Positions 17,020 to 26,088 of a stretch of 64,000 nt of DNA are shown in pieces (within the stretch, counting starts at the first letter, position 1; each line of letters opens with the position of its first letter). The stretch spans positions 36,133 to 100,132 of the forward strand of contig NZ_JAUXYL010000027.1 of the NCBI RefSeq assembly GCF_030694375.1, written 5' to 3'. Below the pieces are notes generated by a model. That model saw nothing but the letters and a program-made list of their open reading frames with translations, made no database searches and was not told the DNA's origin. The stretch is from Algoriphagus sp. GTDB taxonomy: Bacteria; Bacteroidota; Bacteroidia; Cytophagales; Cyclobacteriaceae. The position numbers were made by a program, and so were the translations under genes.

Positions 17020-18231
17020 ATGAACACAAAGGCCCTTTCTATCCTCTTCATTTTATTCTTAATATTTTCTTTTTCCGCGATTGGACAAGTGCAAGACACT
17101 ACCTCCATATCCGAGCAGATCAAAACCGAGCGTGACAAACAGTTAAAAGAACTTAATGAGAAGCTGAAGCGAAACGAAGAAGAAGTCAATCGCCTGACGG
17201 ATAAACTTGCCGCAGCAGATAATCGCACTCAAACTGACAAGGAAAAAATCAATGACCTCGAAAAACTTCAAATAGCGTTGGATAACCGACTGAAATTCCT
17301 TGAAGAAGGTCCAAAAACGAAAATCAATCTCAACGGGCAACTTGCATTCACAGAGTTACTCAGCATCCAACGGGACATTCAACCGCTTGACCTGTTTGTT
17401 TCCTCACAGACCTTTTATACCCAACTGGGAAACATTGGTAAAATCCAGAATTACAACACCTTTAACGCCTGGAAAAAAGACTACGACAACTGGTACAACC
17501 GACAGGGAAAAGATGATCAAATGATGGAAGTGATCAACAGTTCATTGAATTTGATAAGCGCAGTTGGAAGCAATGTACCCCTCTACGGAACTATGGTAGC
17601 TACTGCCTCTTCCGGAATTACTGCTTTGATAACATCGATCGGCAAAAAAGAAAAAGACCTGAGCGAAAAAACTCCTGCCATGCTCAAACTCCTGAATGTC
17701 ACCAGCCAGTTTGAACATCAAAAAGCAATCATCGATCACGAATGGGCACAAATCAACAAGGAACTTGAACAGCTTCAAAAAGAGAATGCCGCCCTGCTCG
17801 AAGACCAAATGAACTACTATGGCATCAGTATGCTGGAGTATAAAAGAAAATACATGAATGCCACTTTGGATATAGACCGGGAAACCTTCAAAAATGAATG
17901 CAGAAGGGCGATTTCCGATAAAATCACCCTACTCGAAAGCTCTCAAAGTACCAAAGGGAAATGGCTGGGTCAGGTGGAAACCTACATGTTCAAGGTTCAG
18001 TCACTCCGGCTCCGGTTTGGACAGCTTACTTCCCGAATGCTGGTCAACATGGATCAATATGAAAACATCATTTCGGTATATTCAGACAGTACCCGATTCC
18101 CTGCAGAATTCACCACCCAAATCAACGGGCTAAACAATTCCTTGAAAACTCTGAAAAATAAATTTTACGCCTCTTACAATCCTGCCAAATACATCGAAGA
18201 TTCTGCTGTGATGTACATTGAGCGCCAATAG
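17020..18231 (+). CDS. secreted coiled-coil protein of unknown function
   Basis: Not recognised. 403 aa with a clear signal peptide (residues 1-22, ending SAIGQ). A strongly predicted coiled coil follows at about 30-95 (EQIKTERDKQLKELNEKLKR, with Lys/Glu/Leu heptads), then a mixed region. A Gly/Ala/Ser-rich hydrophobic patch lies near 185-212 (GSNVPLYGTMVATASSGITA), and a second helical, coiled-coil-prone region follows at about 225-270. No catalytic motif and no type IX sorting domain are visible. The hydrophobic patch between two coiled coils could be membrane-interacting, but this is inference. Single gene, followed by a long perfect palindrome. Confidence 0.75.
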   Translation: MNTKALSILFILFLIFSFSAIGQVQDTTSISEQIKTERDKQLKELNEKLKRNEEEVNRLTDKLAAADNRTQTDKEKINDLEKLQIALDNRLKFLEEGPKTKINLNGQLAFTELLSIQRDIQPLDLFVSSQTFYTQLGNIGKIQNYNTFNAWKKDYDNWYNRQGKDDQMMEVINSSLNLISAVGSNVPLYGTMVATASSGITALITSIGKKEKDLSEKTPAMLKLLNVTSQFEHQKAIIDHEWAQINKELEQLQKENAALLEDQMNYYGISMLEYKRKYMNATLDIDRETFKNECRRAISDKITLLESSQSTKGKWLGQVETYMFKVQSLRLRFGQLTSRMLVNMDQYENIISVYSDSTRFPAEFTTQINGLNNSLKTLKNKFYASYNPAKYIEDSAVMYIERQ

Positions 18232-18252
18232 AGAGGTAACTTTTAGGGACGA

Positions 18253-18286
18253 AGACCTGCCAGGTTTTCAAAAACCTGGCAGGTCT
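18253..18286. repeat. perfect 16-bp-stem palindrome
   Basis: AGACCTGCCAGGTTTT, two loop bases CA, then the exact complement. It lies 22 bp after the coiled-coil protein gene. No T-run follows, so it is better viewed as a dispersed palindromic repeat than as a classical terminator, though it could still block RNA decay. Confidence 0.7.
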
Positions 18287-18431
18287 GAAAATCCGGATAA
18301 AATGGAGTAGCAGAACCATTTATCCTATAATTCCCCAAAACCGTTGGGTTTTCTGCATTTTTCTCTAATTTTTAAGGCCGGAGGACAAGGATTGTTCCTG
18401 CTCACTCTTTTCAACCTAACAAAAACCCAAA

Positions 18432-19763
18432 ATGCTGACACTTCTGATTATCCTGGTCGCTTTGGCCTTGATCCTACTTGCCATTGTTAAATATGACATT
18501 CATCCATTTCTGGCACTTTTTGTAGGGGCAATTATTTACGGGCTGATGATGCGAATGCCGACAGACCTTATCGTCAAATCAATTTCTGAAGGATTTGGCG
18601 GGGTGATGGGAAGCGTGGGCCTTTTGATTCTTTTGGGAGTAATCATGGGGACTTTTCTTGAAAAAACAGGTGGTGCCATCGTCATTGCAGACCGGATTCT
18701 GAAATGGATCGGAGAGAAATTTGTCAACCTATCCCTGATGCTGAGTGGATGGATTTTGTCGATTCCGGTCTTTGGTGACAGCACGATCATCATGATGAAT
18801 CCGATCGCCAAATCCTTAGCTTCAAAAAGTAAAATTTCCTACGCAGCAACAATTGTGGCTCTTTCACTTGGGGCTATGGCAAGTCACGCATTGGTCCCTC
18901 CGACTCCCGGACCGATTGCCACTGCGGGAATTTTGGGAGCGGATTTAGGTCAGGTGATATTTTGGGGAATGATTGTTTCTCTGACTACACTTATCCCGCT
19001 TTATTTCTTTGTCAACAAGTTTGTGGTCACGATTCCGCTAGAACCACAACTAATCGCAGATGAAAAAATATTGGAAAAGAAAGAACTCCCAACATTTTTC
19101 AATTCGCTGCTTCCGGTGATCATTCCGCTGATCCTGATTATCCTGGCCTCTATCGCAAATTATCCTACCAAGCCTTTTGGGGAAAGCGGGTTTACCAAAG
19201 CCATTCAATTCATAGGTTCTCCGGTCATTGCCTTGTTGATCGGTGCGATTTTGTCCTTCACTTTGCCGAAAAAGTTTGACCGCAAACTTCTATCCTCCTC
19301 CGGTTGGATTGGGGAATCAATTCTGCTTGCTGCCCCGGTTATTTTGATTACCGGAGCGGGTGCGGTATTTGGGAAAATGCTCCAAAATTCAGGAGTTGGC
19401 GACCTGGTTACTTCAAACATGAGTGATGCGAATTGGGGCATATTTCTGCCTTTTTTGATAGCTTTTGCACTAAAGACAGCTCAAGGGTCTACCACGGTTG
19501 CCATGATCACAACGGCCTCCATTATTGCCCCTATTCTGGGGCCACTGGGACTTGATTCGGAAACGATGAAAGTCTTTACTGCACTCGCCATCGGAGCTGG
19601 CTCGCTCTGCATTTCCCACGCTAATGACAGCGGGTTTTGGGTGGTCACCCAACTCTCTGGTATGAGTATCAAGCAGGGCAATATGTCACACAGCTTGGGA
19701 ACCTTAATCGCCGGAGTGACTGCGATTTCATTGATTTTTGTTTTGACTTTGGTGATTGGGTAA
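18432..19763 (+). CDS. gntP: gluconate:H+ symporter family permease (GntP)
   Basis: Inner-membrane permease of 443 aa with about twelve hydrophobic segments. GntP-family marks include HPFLALFVGAIIYGL near the N-terminus, the conserved FGDSTIIMMNPIAKSLA near residue 118, SHALVPPTPGPIATAGILGA near 155, and ALKTAQGSTTVAMITTASII with SHANDSGFW toward the C-terminus. The family imports gluconate and related sugar acids by proton symport. The convergent gene just downstream encodes an SDR of the gluconate/deoxygluconate dehydrogenase type, which fits a sugar-acid pathway. Exact substrate unknown. Confidence 0.92.
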   Translation: MLTLLIILVALALILLAIVKYDIHPFLALFVGAIIYGLMMRMPTDLIVKSISEGFGGVMGSVGLLILLGVIMGTFLEKTGGAIVIADRILKWIGEKFVNLSLMLSGWILSIPVFGDSTIIMMNPIAKSLASKSKISYAATIVALSLGAMASHALVPPTPGPIATAGILGADLGQVIFWGMIVSLTTLIPLYFFVNKFVVTIPLEPQLIADEKILEKKELPTFFNSLLPVIIPLILIILASIANYPTKPFGESGFTKAIQFIGSPVIALLIGAILSFTLPKKFDRKLLSSSGWIGESILLAAPVILITGAGAVFGKMLQNSGVGDLVTSNMSDANWGIFLPFLIAFALKTAQGSTTVAMITTASIIAPILGPLGLDSETMKVFTALAIGAGSLCISHANDSGFWVVTQLSGMSIKQGNMSHSLGTLIAGVTAISLIFVLTLVIG

Positions 19764-19788
19764 AACGTCCGATGTCGGGTGTCCGAGG

Positions 19789-19916
19789 ACCGATTTGAGA
19801 CCTACTTCATCATTCGAAATTCAAGATTCGATGTTCGACATTTTTGACCGTTGTCAGATGACCGATGTGGACCCCACTTCATCATTCGATGTTCAAGATT
19901 CGATGTTCGATATTTT
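19789..19916. repeat. two-copy direct repeat, 72-bp period
   Basis: Two related blocks beginning ACCGAT (19789 and 19861) both contain ACTTCATCATTCGA and TTCAAGATTCGATGTTCGA. They occupy the convergent gap between gntP and the SDR gene. No ORF or terminator is convincing there; the sequence resembles the short word-like intergenic repeats common in Cytophagales. Confidence 0.65.
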
Positions 19917-19991
19917 AATCGAAGGTTTTAGAGAAATAGTTGATTTCCGATGCCAAGTCTCGTAATTCAAAATTCGCAAATCGTAAATCGC

Positions 19992-20786
19992 CTACCTCGC
20001 TGTCCATCCCCCATCCACAGTCAGCATCGATCCAACGAGGTAAGTCCCCGCATCTGATGCCAGAAAAATCGCAGCACCCTGAATTTCTTTCAGTTCTCCC
20101 CAACGACCCAAGGCAGTCGCACCAACTACGAACTTTTTCCCTTCCTCTGTATCCGCAATCGGAAGATTCATCTCAGTCAAAAATGGCCCTGGACAAATCG
20201 CATTTACGGTAATATTCCAAGGTGCCAATTCCAAAGCCAAAGCCCGGGTCATCTGCACCACCGCTCCCTTGCTCGAGGCGTAAGGGGTTCGGTTAGAAAG
20301 CCCCACCAAGCCTAATGTACTCGCAAGATTGATGATTGCGCCTTTGTTTTTCTCCTTCATATAGGGAGTCACCGCGCGATTGGCCAACCAGGTTCCGGTG
20401 ACATTTACGTCCATTACTTTGGTGAAGTCTTCATAGCTCAACTCATCGATTGCACCACGGATATTGATTCCTGCTGAATTAATCAGAATGTCGATTGATC
20501 CAAAAGCCTCGAAAGCTGTTTTTGCCATTGCTTCCATGGCGGATTTGTCTACCACATCAGCGGCAAAAGTCATGGCTTTGACACCATATTGAGCGGCAAT
20601 CTCAGCAGCTGCGGCATCCCCATCGGAAGCCTTGCGACTCACCAGCATTACATTGGCACCAGCTGAGGCCAGTCCGGCAGCCATGGCCAAACCAAGGCCT
20701 TTGGTGCCTCCGGTGATGATGGCTGATTTGCCTTTGAGTGAAAAAAGAGCGATTCCGGGGAGTTGGGAGAGGTCGAATTGGGACAT
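19992..20786 (-). CDS. SDR-family oxidoreductase (gluconate 5-dehydrogenase-like)
   Basis: Cytoplasmic NAD(P)-dependent short-chain dehydrogenase, 264 aa. The cofactor loop TGGTKGLGLA lies near residue 25, NSAG near 107, catalytic Ser in NLASTLGLV, and the YASSKGA Tyr-Lys pair. The C-terminus ends in SMLTVDGGWTAR, the typical classical-SDR closing motif. The N-terminal FSLKGKSAIITGGTKGLG style resembles gluconate 5-dehydrogenase and 2-deoxygluconate 3-dehydrogenase. It is last in a minus-strand series with the isomerase (108-bp gap) and the heme dehydrogenase. Substrate assignment rests on context with GntP and is tentative. Confidence 0.88.
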   Translation of the reverse strand: MSQFDLSQLPGIALFSLKGKSAIITGGTKGLGLAMAAGLASAGANVMLVSRKASDGDAAAAEIAAQYGVKAMTFAADVVDKSAMEAMAKTAFEAFGSIDILINSAGINIRGAIDELSYEDFTKVMDVNVTGTWLANRAVTPYMKEKNKGAIINLASTLGLVGLSNRTPYASSKGAVVQMTRALALELAPWNITVNAICPGPFLTEMNLPIADTEEGKKFVVGATALGRWGELKEIQGAAIFLASDAGTYLVGSMLTVDGGWTAR

Positions 20787-20893
20787 GGTTTTGTTTTTTG
20801 AATTTGTAAATATGGTAAAGAGTAAGTCGTAAGTAGTTAGTAAAGTCCATGGCTCCTACTCACCACTTACTTCTCACCACTTACATTGAATTT

Positions 20894-21985
20894 CTACAGG
20901 AGTTCACTTTTCGAAAAGGCAAGGCATTTGACCACATTCTCCTCTTCGAAGGCGAGTTTTTCTTCAGCGTTGAGGTTTTTGACTTCAGGAAGTGCCCCGG
21001 GATAAGGTTCGTCACGTACCAACCTCAGGATTTTTGCCAGATCCTGTGCGGATGAATTTTCAAAGGTTGTCCAATAGCTTTCTTCCAAACAAGGGATTTG
21101 CAAAGGATCTCGGGTAATCATTTCCAGACTGAAAGTCACGGCAGGATTATACTTTTGGCACAAGGTTACGGCTTCTTTTAAATCTACAATTCCAGTCCCC
21201 AGTGGCACCTCAGATAGCAGAAATCCATCCGAGTATGCTTTTACTCCCATATCTTTCACATGGGTGGAAAACGTAAAAGGAGCCAAGGTCCGGATCACTT
21301 GCATCGGTTCTTCGAGCAGGGACACATTATTCCCAAAGTCCAAGGTCACTCCCACCCATTCGCTGCCAAAGCTTTGAATGAGCTGAGCGAGTTCGGCAGC
21401 TGTCCAATCCTTATGATTCTCTACAGCTAGCTTCACTTGGTGTTTTCGGACAATCGGTTCTGCCAGCTGAAGGGCCTTCGTTGAGTTTATTTTGAATTCA
21501 TTCCACTCCTGTTTCGACTTGAAATTTTCATAGCGTCTACCACTTAGACAAACCGTCCTCAATATACTTACCCCAGCTTCTTTAGCCGAAAGCACCTCTT
21601 TTTCAAACCTCGAAATATCGGCTGCACTTTTAGGAAGACCGATGCTACCCTCCAAATACATTCCTAAATTCTCTCGCTCATCACGGACTTTTCTGGCGAA
21701 GTCTTCCGCCCATCCACCTACTGTCGTCTGAATCCCGCCGGCACCGATGGAATGACAATGACGCATGAAATCCAGTGCATCTTGGAATCCGGGATACTTG
21801 GTGCTTTCCACCTTGGAACCGTAGCGAATCCCATAGGAATGGACCACCACACCCATCGGCATGCCTTTTAAGCTTTCCGGCAAAGCCGAAAATGGAAAAG
21901 CCATGGCAGCCGCGGCTAGTCCTGATTTTCTCAAAAACTCCCTCCTACCAGAGGAAAATTCTTCAGTACTGATCTTGGATTTCAT
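20894..21985 (-). CDS. sugar phosphate isomerase/epimerase (AP-endonuclease-2 fold), Tat-type signal
   Basis: 363 aa. The N-terminus carries a twin-arginine-like export signal (SGRREFLRKSGLAAAAMAFPFSA). The rest is a xylose-isomerase-like TIM barrel: metal ligand candidates are Glu in LAVENHKDW, Asp in VTLDFGNN, His in TFSTHVKDMG and Glu in FSLEMITRDP. Such exported epimerases are frequent in Bacteroidota sugar-oxidation clusters. It is 18 bp downstream of the heme-containing dehydrogenase gene, so the two are probably co-transcribed. Acting on an oxidised sugar in the periplasm is plausible but unproven. Confidence 0.85.
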   Translation of the reverse strand: MKSKISTEEFSSGRREFLRKSGLAAAAMAFPFSALPESLKGMPMGVVVHSYGIRYGSKVESTKYPGFQDALDFMRHCHSIGAGGIQTTVGGWAEDFARKVRDERENLGMYLEGSIGLPKSAADISRFEKEVLSAKEAGVSILRTVCLSGRRYENFKSKQEWNEFKINSTKALQLAEPIVRKHQVKLAVENHKDWTAAELAQLIQSFGSEWVGVTLDFGNNVSLLEEPMQVIRTLAPFTFSTHVKDMGVKAYSDGFLLSEVPLGTGIVDLKEAVTLCQKYNPAVTFSLEMITRDPLQIPCLEESYWTTFENSSAQDLAKILRLVRDEPYPGALPEVKNLNAEEKLAFEEENVVKCLAFSKSELL

Positions 21986-22003
21986 AGGCTGGGATATTTT
22001 GGG

Positions 22004-24547
22004 CTAGGGTTTGGAATTTGCTATGAGCGCTTCCATGTGTTTATTGAGTTCTGCAGCAGACCAAGGATACACCCTGCCCTGATTCAAGTGACGGGTGGAA
22101 CCTACCGTCCTACCGGTGACAGGTGGTGCTTCATTGCCCCATTCATTTCGAATGTAGGTAAGAATGGATGCAATCACTGCATCATCCATCGTCGAATGGG
22201 AAGGCATCACCGGTAATATCTCCGGTGCATCGTATTTTTTCCCGGCCACTTCGATTGGGCCTTCCAATCCATGCAGCATAATCAGCGAAAGCCGAACCTC
22301 GTCTCCAACCACCCACTCAGAACCTGCTAAGGGCGGACCCATTCGAGCGGCACCTTTTCCATTATTCCCATGGCATCCTGCACAGGAGACCAAATACTTC
22401 TGACGTCCGTCGGCAAATTGCTTCATGGCTTTTTCATCCAGATTCCCGGTGGAAATTACTTTTGCGGAAGGCTGATAGCCAGGCCAGGAGAAAAGTCGCT
22501 TCAGCATTGCCGTTCTATTCTGATCAATGGGCAAATCATTCCGTTTGAATATGGAAGGTTCGCTTGGTAATACCACCAGACCGGGTTTATCAATATCCCC
22601 TGCCTGAATAGCCATACCTGCTAGGATGATAGATTCCTTCCATCCCATTTCCTTTGTATCCGAAATAGCCAAAAGTCCACTAATCTCTGCCGGCTCGCTG
22701 TTAGTAATGATGGCTGAGGTGAGCATTTCCAAGAAAACTTCCCGATCAGGATTGGCTTCCGTCCAGGTTTTATTAGCCATCAGTTTTTGTAAAAAACGAT
22801 ACTCTTCATCCTCCAGACTACTCATAGCGGCATCCCGTATCAAGGCTAAATGACCATAGTTTTCGATGATTTGGCTTAATAAATCGGTTTTGGCTTCGTG
22901 TGAAAAAATCTCCGAACTCAGCGCCAATTGTAGCGCAACTTTATCGGAAGCTTTGCCGGCCAGATCAACTGCGACAGCTTCCAGTTGGCGCAAAATCCCG
23001 GGATCATTCACAGCTGAATTTTCTAATTGTCTAAGCGCTGTAGTTTTGAGCAGGTCATCCCCATTTTTCAATACTTCAAGCAAAAGCGCGGGATTAACTT
23101 TCCCCATTCCTTCCAATGTCCAAAGTGCATGAAATCGCCCTAACACAGATTTTCCGTTTTTCACCAGATCTTCTAGAGGCCCTACAGCATTGGGATCATT
23201 TTTTTCTACCAAAAGCCGCTGTGCCATATCCCGAAACCAGCCGTCTTGGTGGGAAAGATGTTGGACTAAGTCCTGGATGCTTGCTTGAGAAAGCTTTGGA
23301 ATCTGTTTGGAAGCAAACCCTTTCGGTACCACTCTCCAAATTCGCCCCATATGGCCAGGCGAATCCAAACCGCGCTTTAAGGTTTGTTCTTTCAAATAAG
23401 GAGTCATGTAGGAGCTATGCTGAACGATTCCCTGGTACATATCGGCAAGGTAAAAACCGCCATCCGGCCCAACCGCAGCATGCACCGGACGGAATCGCTC
23501 ATCGGTGGAAGCAAAAAATTCAATACCTGGATTGGGATCATGTGCCTGCAGAAAAACTCCTTTTTCGGTCACCACATTCCGCTTGACAAGATTTCCGGCA
23601 TTTTCAAGCACGAAGATATTCCCATGATATTCCTTGGGGAAAAGCTGACTGCGATAGACCGTCGGTGCACAGGCTGAAGTAAATTCAAAAAGACGACCGG
23701 CAGAATCCAGCGTACCGGGAATATATCCTCTGTTTACAGCAAGATTGGATCGGATGGGAAATACCTTTCGATCGATTGTCAGGCCATGGTCTATGCCTGT
23801 GGAAGGCTTGTGGTTTTTATTTCGGGATAAATAATTAGCTGGCACAAGATCACCGTGAAGTTGGGACCAGTTGTAATTGTAAATCAAACGACCCTGATCA
23901 TCCTGAGAAATTCCCCATTGTCCACGAAACTCGGTAGTGTCGCGAATCCAAGCCCCGTCTTGAAAACGATACCGAAGACGTGATTTGGCACTATAATACC
24001 AATTGTCGGAATTCCTCACAAAACCATTGTCGGAATGCTCGGGAATTCCATTAGCCGAATAGGTCGAATCCAGTAAAATTTTGGAATCCGCTTTCCAGTC
24101 TCCATCGAGGTCTTGGGTGATCCATAGCTTATTATTCTCTGCTATCAAGGCTCCGTTTTTGAACAGACCCAAGGCTCTCGGCATAATCAGAGAATCCAGA
24201 TACAACGTCCGCTTGTCCATCAGCCCATCGCCGTCGGTATCCTCCAGTATTGCGACAGAACCAACAGGTTGCTTCTCCTCCGAACCTTCAATATCACTCA
24301 TATAGCCGCGCATTTCTACCACCCAAAGCCGTCCGTCTTCGTCAAACTGGATGATTACAGGAGATTCGACTAACGGTTCTGAAGCCACTAACTGAACTTC
24401 AAATCCGGATTCAATTTGAAAAGTTTTCAACTCCTCCTCTGCAGTCCGGGCAGGACTATCGGGTGTTTCAGGAAGAGGTCCGGACTCTTTACAGGAAAAA
24501 CAAAGCAACACACCAACCGCACAAGTCAACAGGGCACTTCGAAACAT
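22004..24547 (-). CDS. PVC-type membrane-bound dehydrogenase with HEAT repeats and cytochrome c
   Basis: Large exported lipoprotein, 847 aa from the ATG at 24547; lipobox CFSC (Cys19). Residues about 40-400 form a six-bladed-propeller sugar-dehydrogenase-like domain (IQFDEDGRLWVVEMRGY; the calcium-like loop DTDGDGLMDKR; VGPDGGFYLADMYQGIV). HEAT-like helical repeats follow at about 415-690, then a C-terminal cytochrome c domain with CAGCHGNNGKGAARMGPPL and a probable distal Met in ILPVMPSHS. This architecture fits the DUF7133/PVC-type heme-binding dehydrogenases thought to oxidise sugars and pass electrons to respiration. It leads the isomerase-SDR series. No substrate can be assigned. Confidence 0.88.
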   Translation of the reverse strand: MFRSALLTCAVGVLLCFSCKESGPLPETPDSPARTAEEELKTFQIESGFEVQLVASEPLVESPVIIQFDEDGRLWVVEMRGYMSDIEGSEEKQPVGSVAILEDTDGDGLMDKRTLYLDSLIMPRALGLFKNGALIAENNKLWITQDLDGDWKADSKILLDSTYSANGIPEHSDNGFVRNSDNWYYSAKSRLRYRFQDGAWIRDTTEFRGQWGISQDDQGRLIYNYNWSQLHGDLVPANYLSRNKNHKPSTGIDHGLTIDRKVFPIRSNLAVNRGYIPGTLDSAGRLFEFTSACAPTVYRSQLFPKEYHGNIFVLENAGNLVKRNVVTEKGVFLQAHDPNPGIEFFASTDERFRPVHAAVGPDGGFYLADMYQGIVQHSSYMTPYLKEQTLKRGLDSPGHMGRIWRVVPKGFASKQIPKLSQASIQDLVQHLSHQDGWFRDMAQRLLVEKNDPNAVGPLEDLVKNGKSVLGRFHALWTLEGMGKVNPALLLEVLKNGDDLLKTTALRQLENSAVNDPGILRQLEAVAVDLAGKASDKVALQLALSSEIFSHEAKTDLLSQIIENYGHLALIRDAAMSSLEDEEYRFLQKLMANKTWTEANPDREVFLEMLTSAIITNSEPAEISGLLAISDTKEMGWKESIILAGMAIQAGDIDKPGLVVLPSEPSIFKRNDLPIDQNRTAMLKRLFSWPGYQPSAKVISTGNLDEKAMKQFADGRQKYLVSCAGCHGNNGKGAARMGPPLAGSEWVVGDEVRLSLIMLHGLEGPIEVAGKKYDAPEILPVMPSHSTMDDAVIASILTYIRNEWGNEAPPVTGRTVGSTRHLNQGRVYPWSAAELNKHMEALIANSKP

Positions 24548-24735
24548 AGTCAATCAGGTATTTTGGGTTTGAGCAAATGAGGAAGAAAGAATCCTACGCA
24601 TTCAGGAGCGTTTTCAATTTGGTTTTTATTCTTCTGATTTACAAGATCAAATCATCAAATGGAAGCATTCCAATTTGCAAGGGCAAAGTTTGGTTTACTA
24701 GACAGGAAAAAGGAAAGGCTTTTCCATACTTCTCC

Positions 24736-24743
24736 TAACTTTG
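24736..24743 (+). promoter_or_regulatory. Bacteroidota -7 promoter box (TAACTTTG)
   Basis: Matches TAnnTTTG and lies 15 bp before the ATG of the DEAD-box helicase, implying a very short leader. This supports the start at 24759 rather than an in-frame TTG that overlaps the box. No convincing -33 element was found. Confidence 0.5.
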
Positions 24744-24758
24744 CACAAAATACCTACT

Positions 24759-25907
24759 ATGAATTTTTCCGACTTAGGACTGTCAAAAGATCTGCTTAGC
24801 TCAATCGAACGTGCAAAATATGAAAGCCCCTATCCGATTCAGATTGAGGCCATTCCTGCAATACTTCAGCAAAAAGACATCCTTGGACTAGCTCCCACAG
24901 GCTCGGGAAAAACAGCAGCTTACATTCTACCGATCCTTCAGCGATTACTGCCAAAAGAAGCCCCAAGGGAGCGTTTTATTCCGGTTTTGGTGATCGTTCC
25001 GACCCGTGAACTTGCGGTACAGGTCGCAGAGGTGACTGAAAATTTCAGCCGCTTTTTGCCGCGAAAAATCAAATCCATGGCAGTGTTTGGCGGTGTCTCG
25101 ATCAATCCTCAAATGATGAAACTTCATGGTGTGGAGATCCTGATTGCCACTCCCGGACGCTTGATTGACTTGCTTGGCAGGAATGCCTTGGGGATTTCCA
25201 GAATACACACGCTGGTGTTGGACGAAGCCGATAAAGTGCTGAATATGGGTTTTCGCGAAGAAGTGGAGCATATTCTTGAGCTTTTGCCAAGTCGGAGACA
25301 AAACATCCTTTTTTCGGCCACCACAGATAATGAAGTCGATGTATTGATCCAAAAACTACTCAAGGATCCTGTCAGAATTCAGGTGGAAGGAGACAATTTC
25401 ACCCCTGATTTGATTGATCAAAAAGCCTATCGGGTCAGTCCTGAAAACAAGGGTCCTTTTCTCCGCCAATTAATCAATTCGGGCGACTGGAGTCAGATTT
25501 TGGTGTTTGCTTCATCTATCCGAACGGCTGATAATGTGGCAACGAAGCTGAGTAAAAACGGGATTGAAGCAGTGGCTTTCCATGGAGACAAAAGTCAGGG
25601 AGCACGAACCGAGGCATTGGCACGATTCAAATCCGGCAAGACCCGAGTATTGGTGGCAACAGATCTCGCTGCTCGGGGTATTGACATTCAGTTTCTGCCT
25701 TTGGTGATCAATTACGAATTGCCCCGCTCACCCAAAGATTACATCCATCGCATCGGCCGAACTGGTCGAGCCGGAGCGACCGGAGAAGCTATTTCGCTCA
25801 TCACTCCTGAGGAATTGCATCACTTCAAAGTGATACAAAAGAAAATGGGAAAGCGGGTGTTGTTGTTGGAGTCGGAGAATTTTGGGAAAAATGAGGAGGA
25901 TTCTTAA
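24759..25907 (+). CDS. DEAD-box ATP-dependent RNA helicase
   Basis: Cytoplasmic RNA helicase of 382 aa. Motifs in order: Q-motif YPIQIEAIPAIL, Walker A APTGSGKT, PTREL, TPGRLIDLL, DEAD in VLDEADKVLNMG, SAT, VLVATDLAARGID and HRIGRTGRAG. This is essentially the helicase core with only a short tail (EELHHFKVIQKKMGKRV), so it lacks the basic C-terminal extension of many RhlE/DeaD proteins. Likely roles are ribosome assembly or mRNA turnover, perhaps in the cold. Monocistronic, with a very short leader. Confidence 0.95.
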   Translation: MNFSDLGLSKDLLSSIERAKYESPYPIQIEAIPAILQQKDILGLAPTGSGKTAAYILPILQRLLPKEAPRERFIPVLVIVPTRELAVQVAEVTENFSRFLPRKIKSMAVFGGVSINPQMMKLHGVEILIATPGRLIDLLGRNALGISRIHTLVLDEADKVLNMGFREEVEHILELLPSRRQNILFSATTDNEVDVLIQKLLKDPVRIQVEGDNFTPDLIDQKAYRVSPENKGPFLRQLINSGDWSQILVFASSIRTADNVATKLSKNGIEAVAFHGDKSQGARTEALARFKSGKTRVLVATDLAARGIDIQFLPLVINYELPRSPKDYIHRIGRTGRAGATGEAISLITPEELHHFKVIQKKMGKRVLLLESENFGKNEEDS

Positions 25908-26088
25908 CAACAATCCCTAAAACTAACTGCTAAAATCCCCCTTACCCCCTTTGACAAAGCGTAATATTGCAAACCAAAATCCCGGAATAAAGGGGGAGTA
26001 GCGTCCAATTGAACTTCTAACGACAGAACCACTTTCCAACCACCTGCTCCCATTCTTCCTTACTTCCAAACATCCATACTTCCTTACC

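Noticed and set aside
18253..18286. Palindrome as a rho-independent terminator
   Set aside because: The stem is followed by GAAAATCC, with no T-run on either strand, so a classical terminator call is not supported.
20854..20883. Short tandem CTCACCACTTAC-type repeat
   Set aside because: Only two copies of about 13 bp; too little to support a functional or mobile element.
25908..26088. CCCCCTTT/AAAGGGGG inverted words between the DEAD-box and UPF1-like helicase genes
   Set aside because: Arms are short, imperfect and low in complexity; no defined element ends or target duplication.
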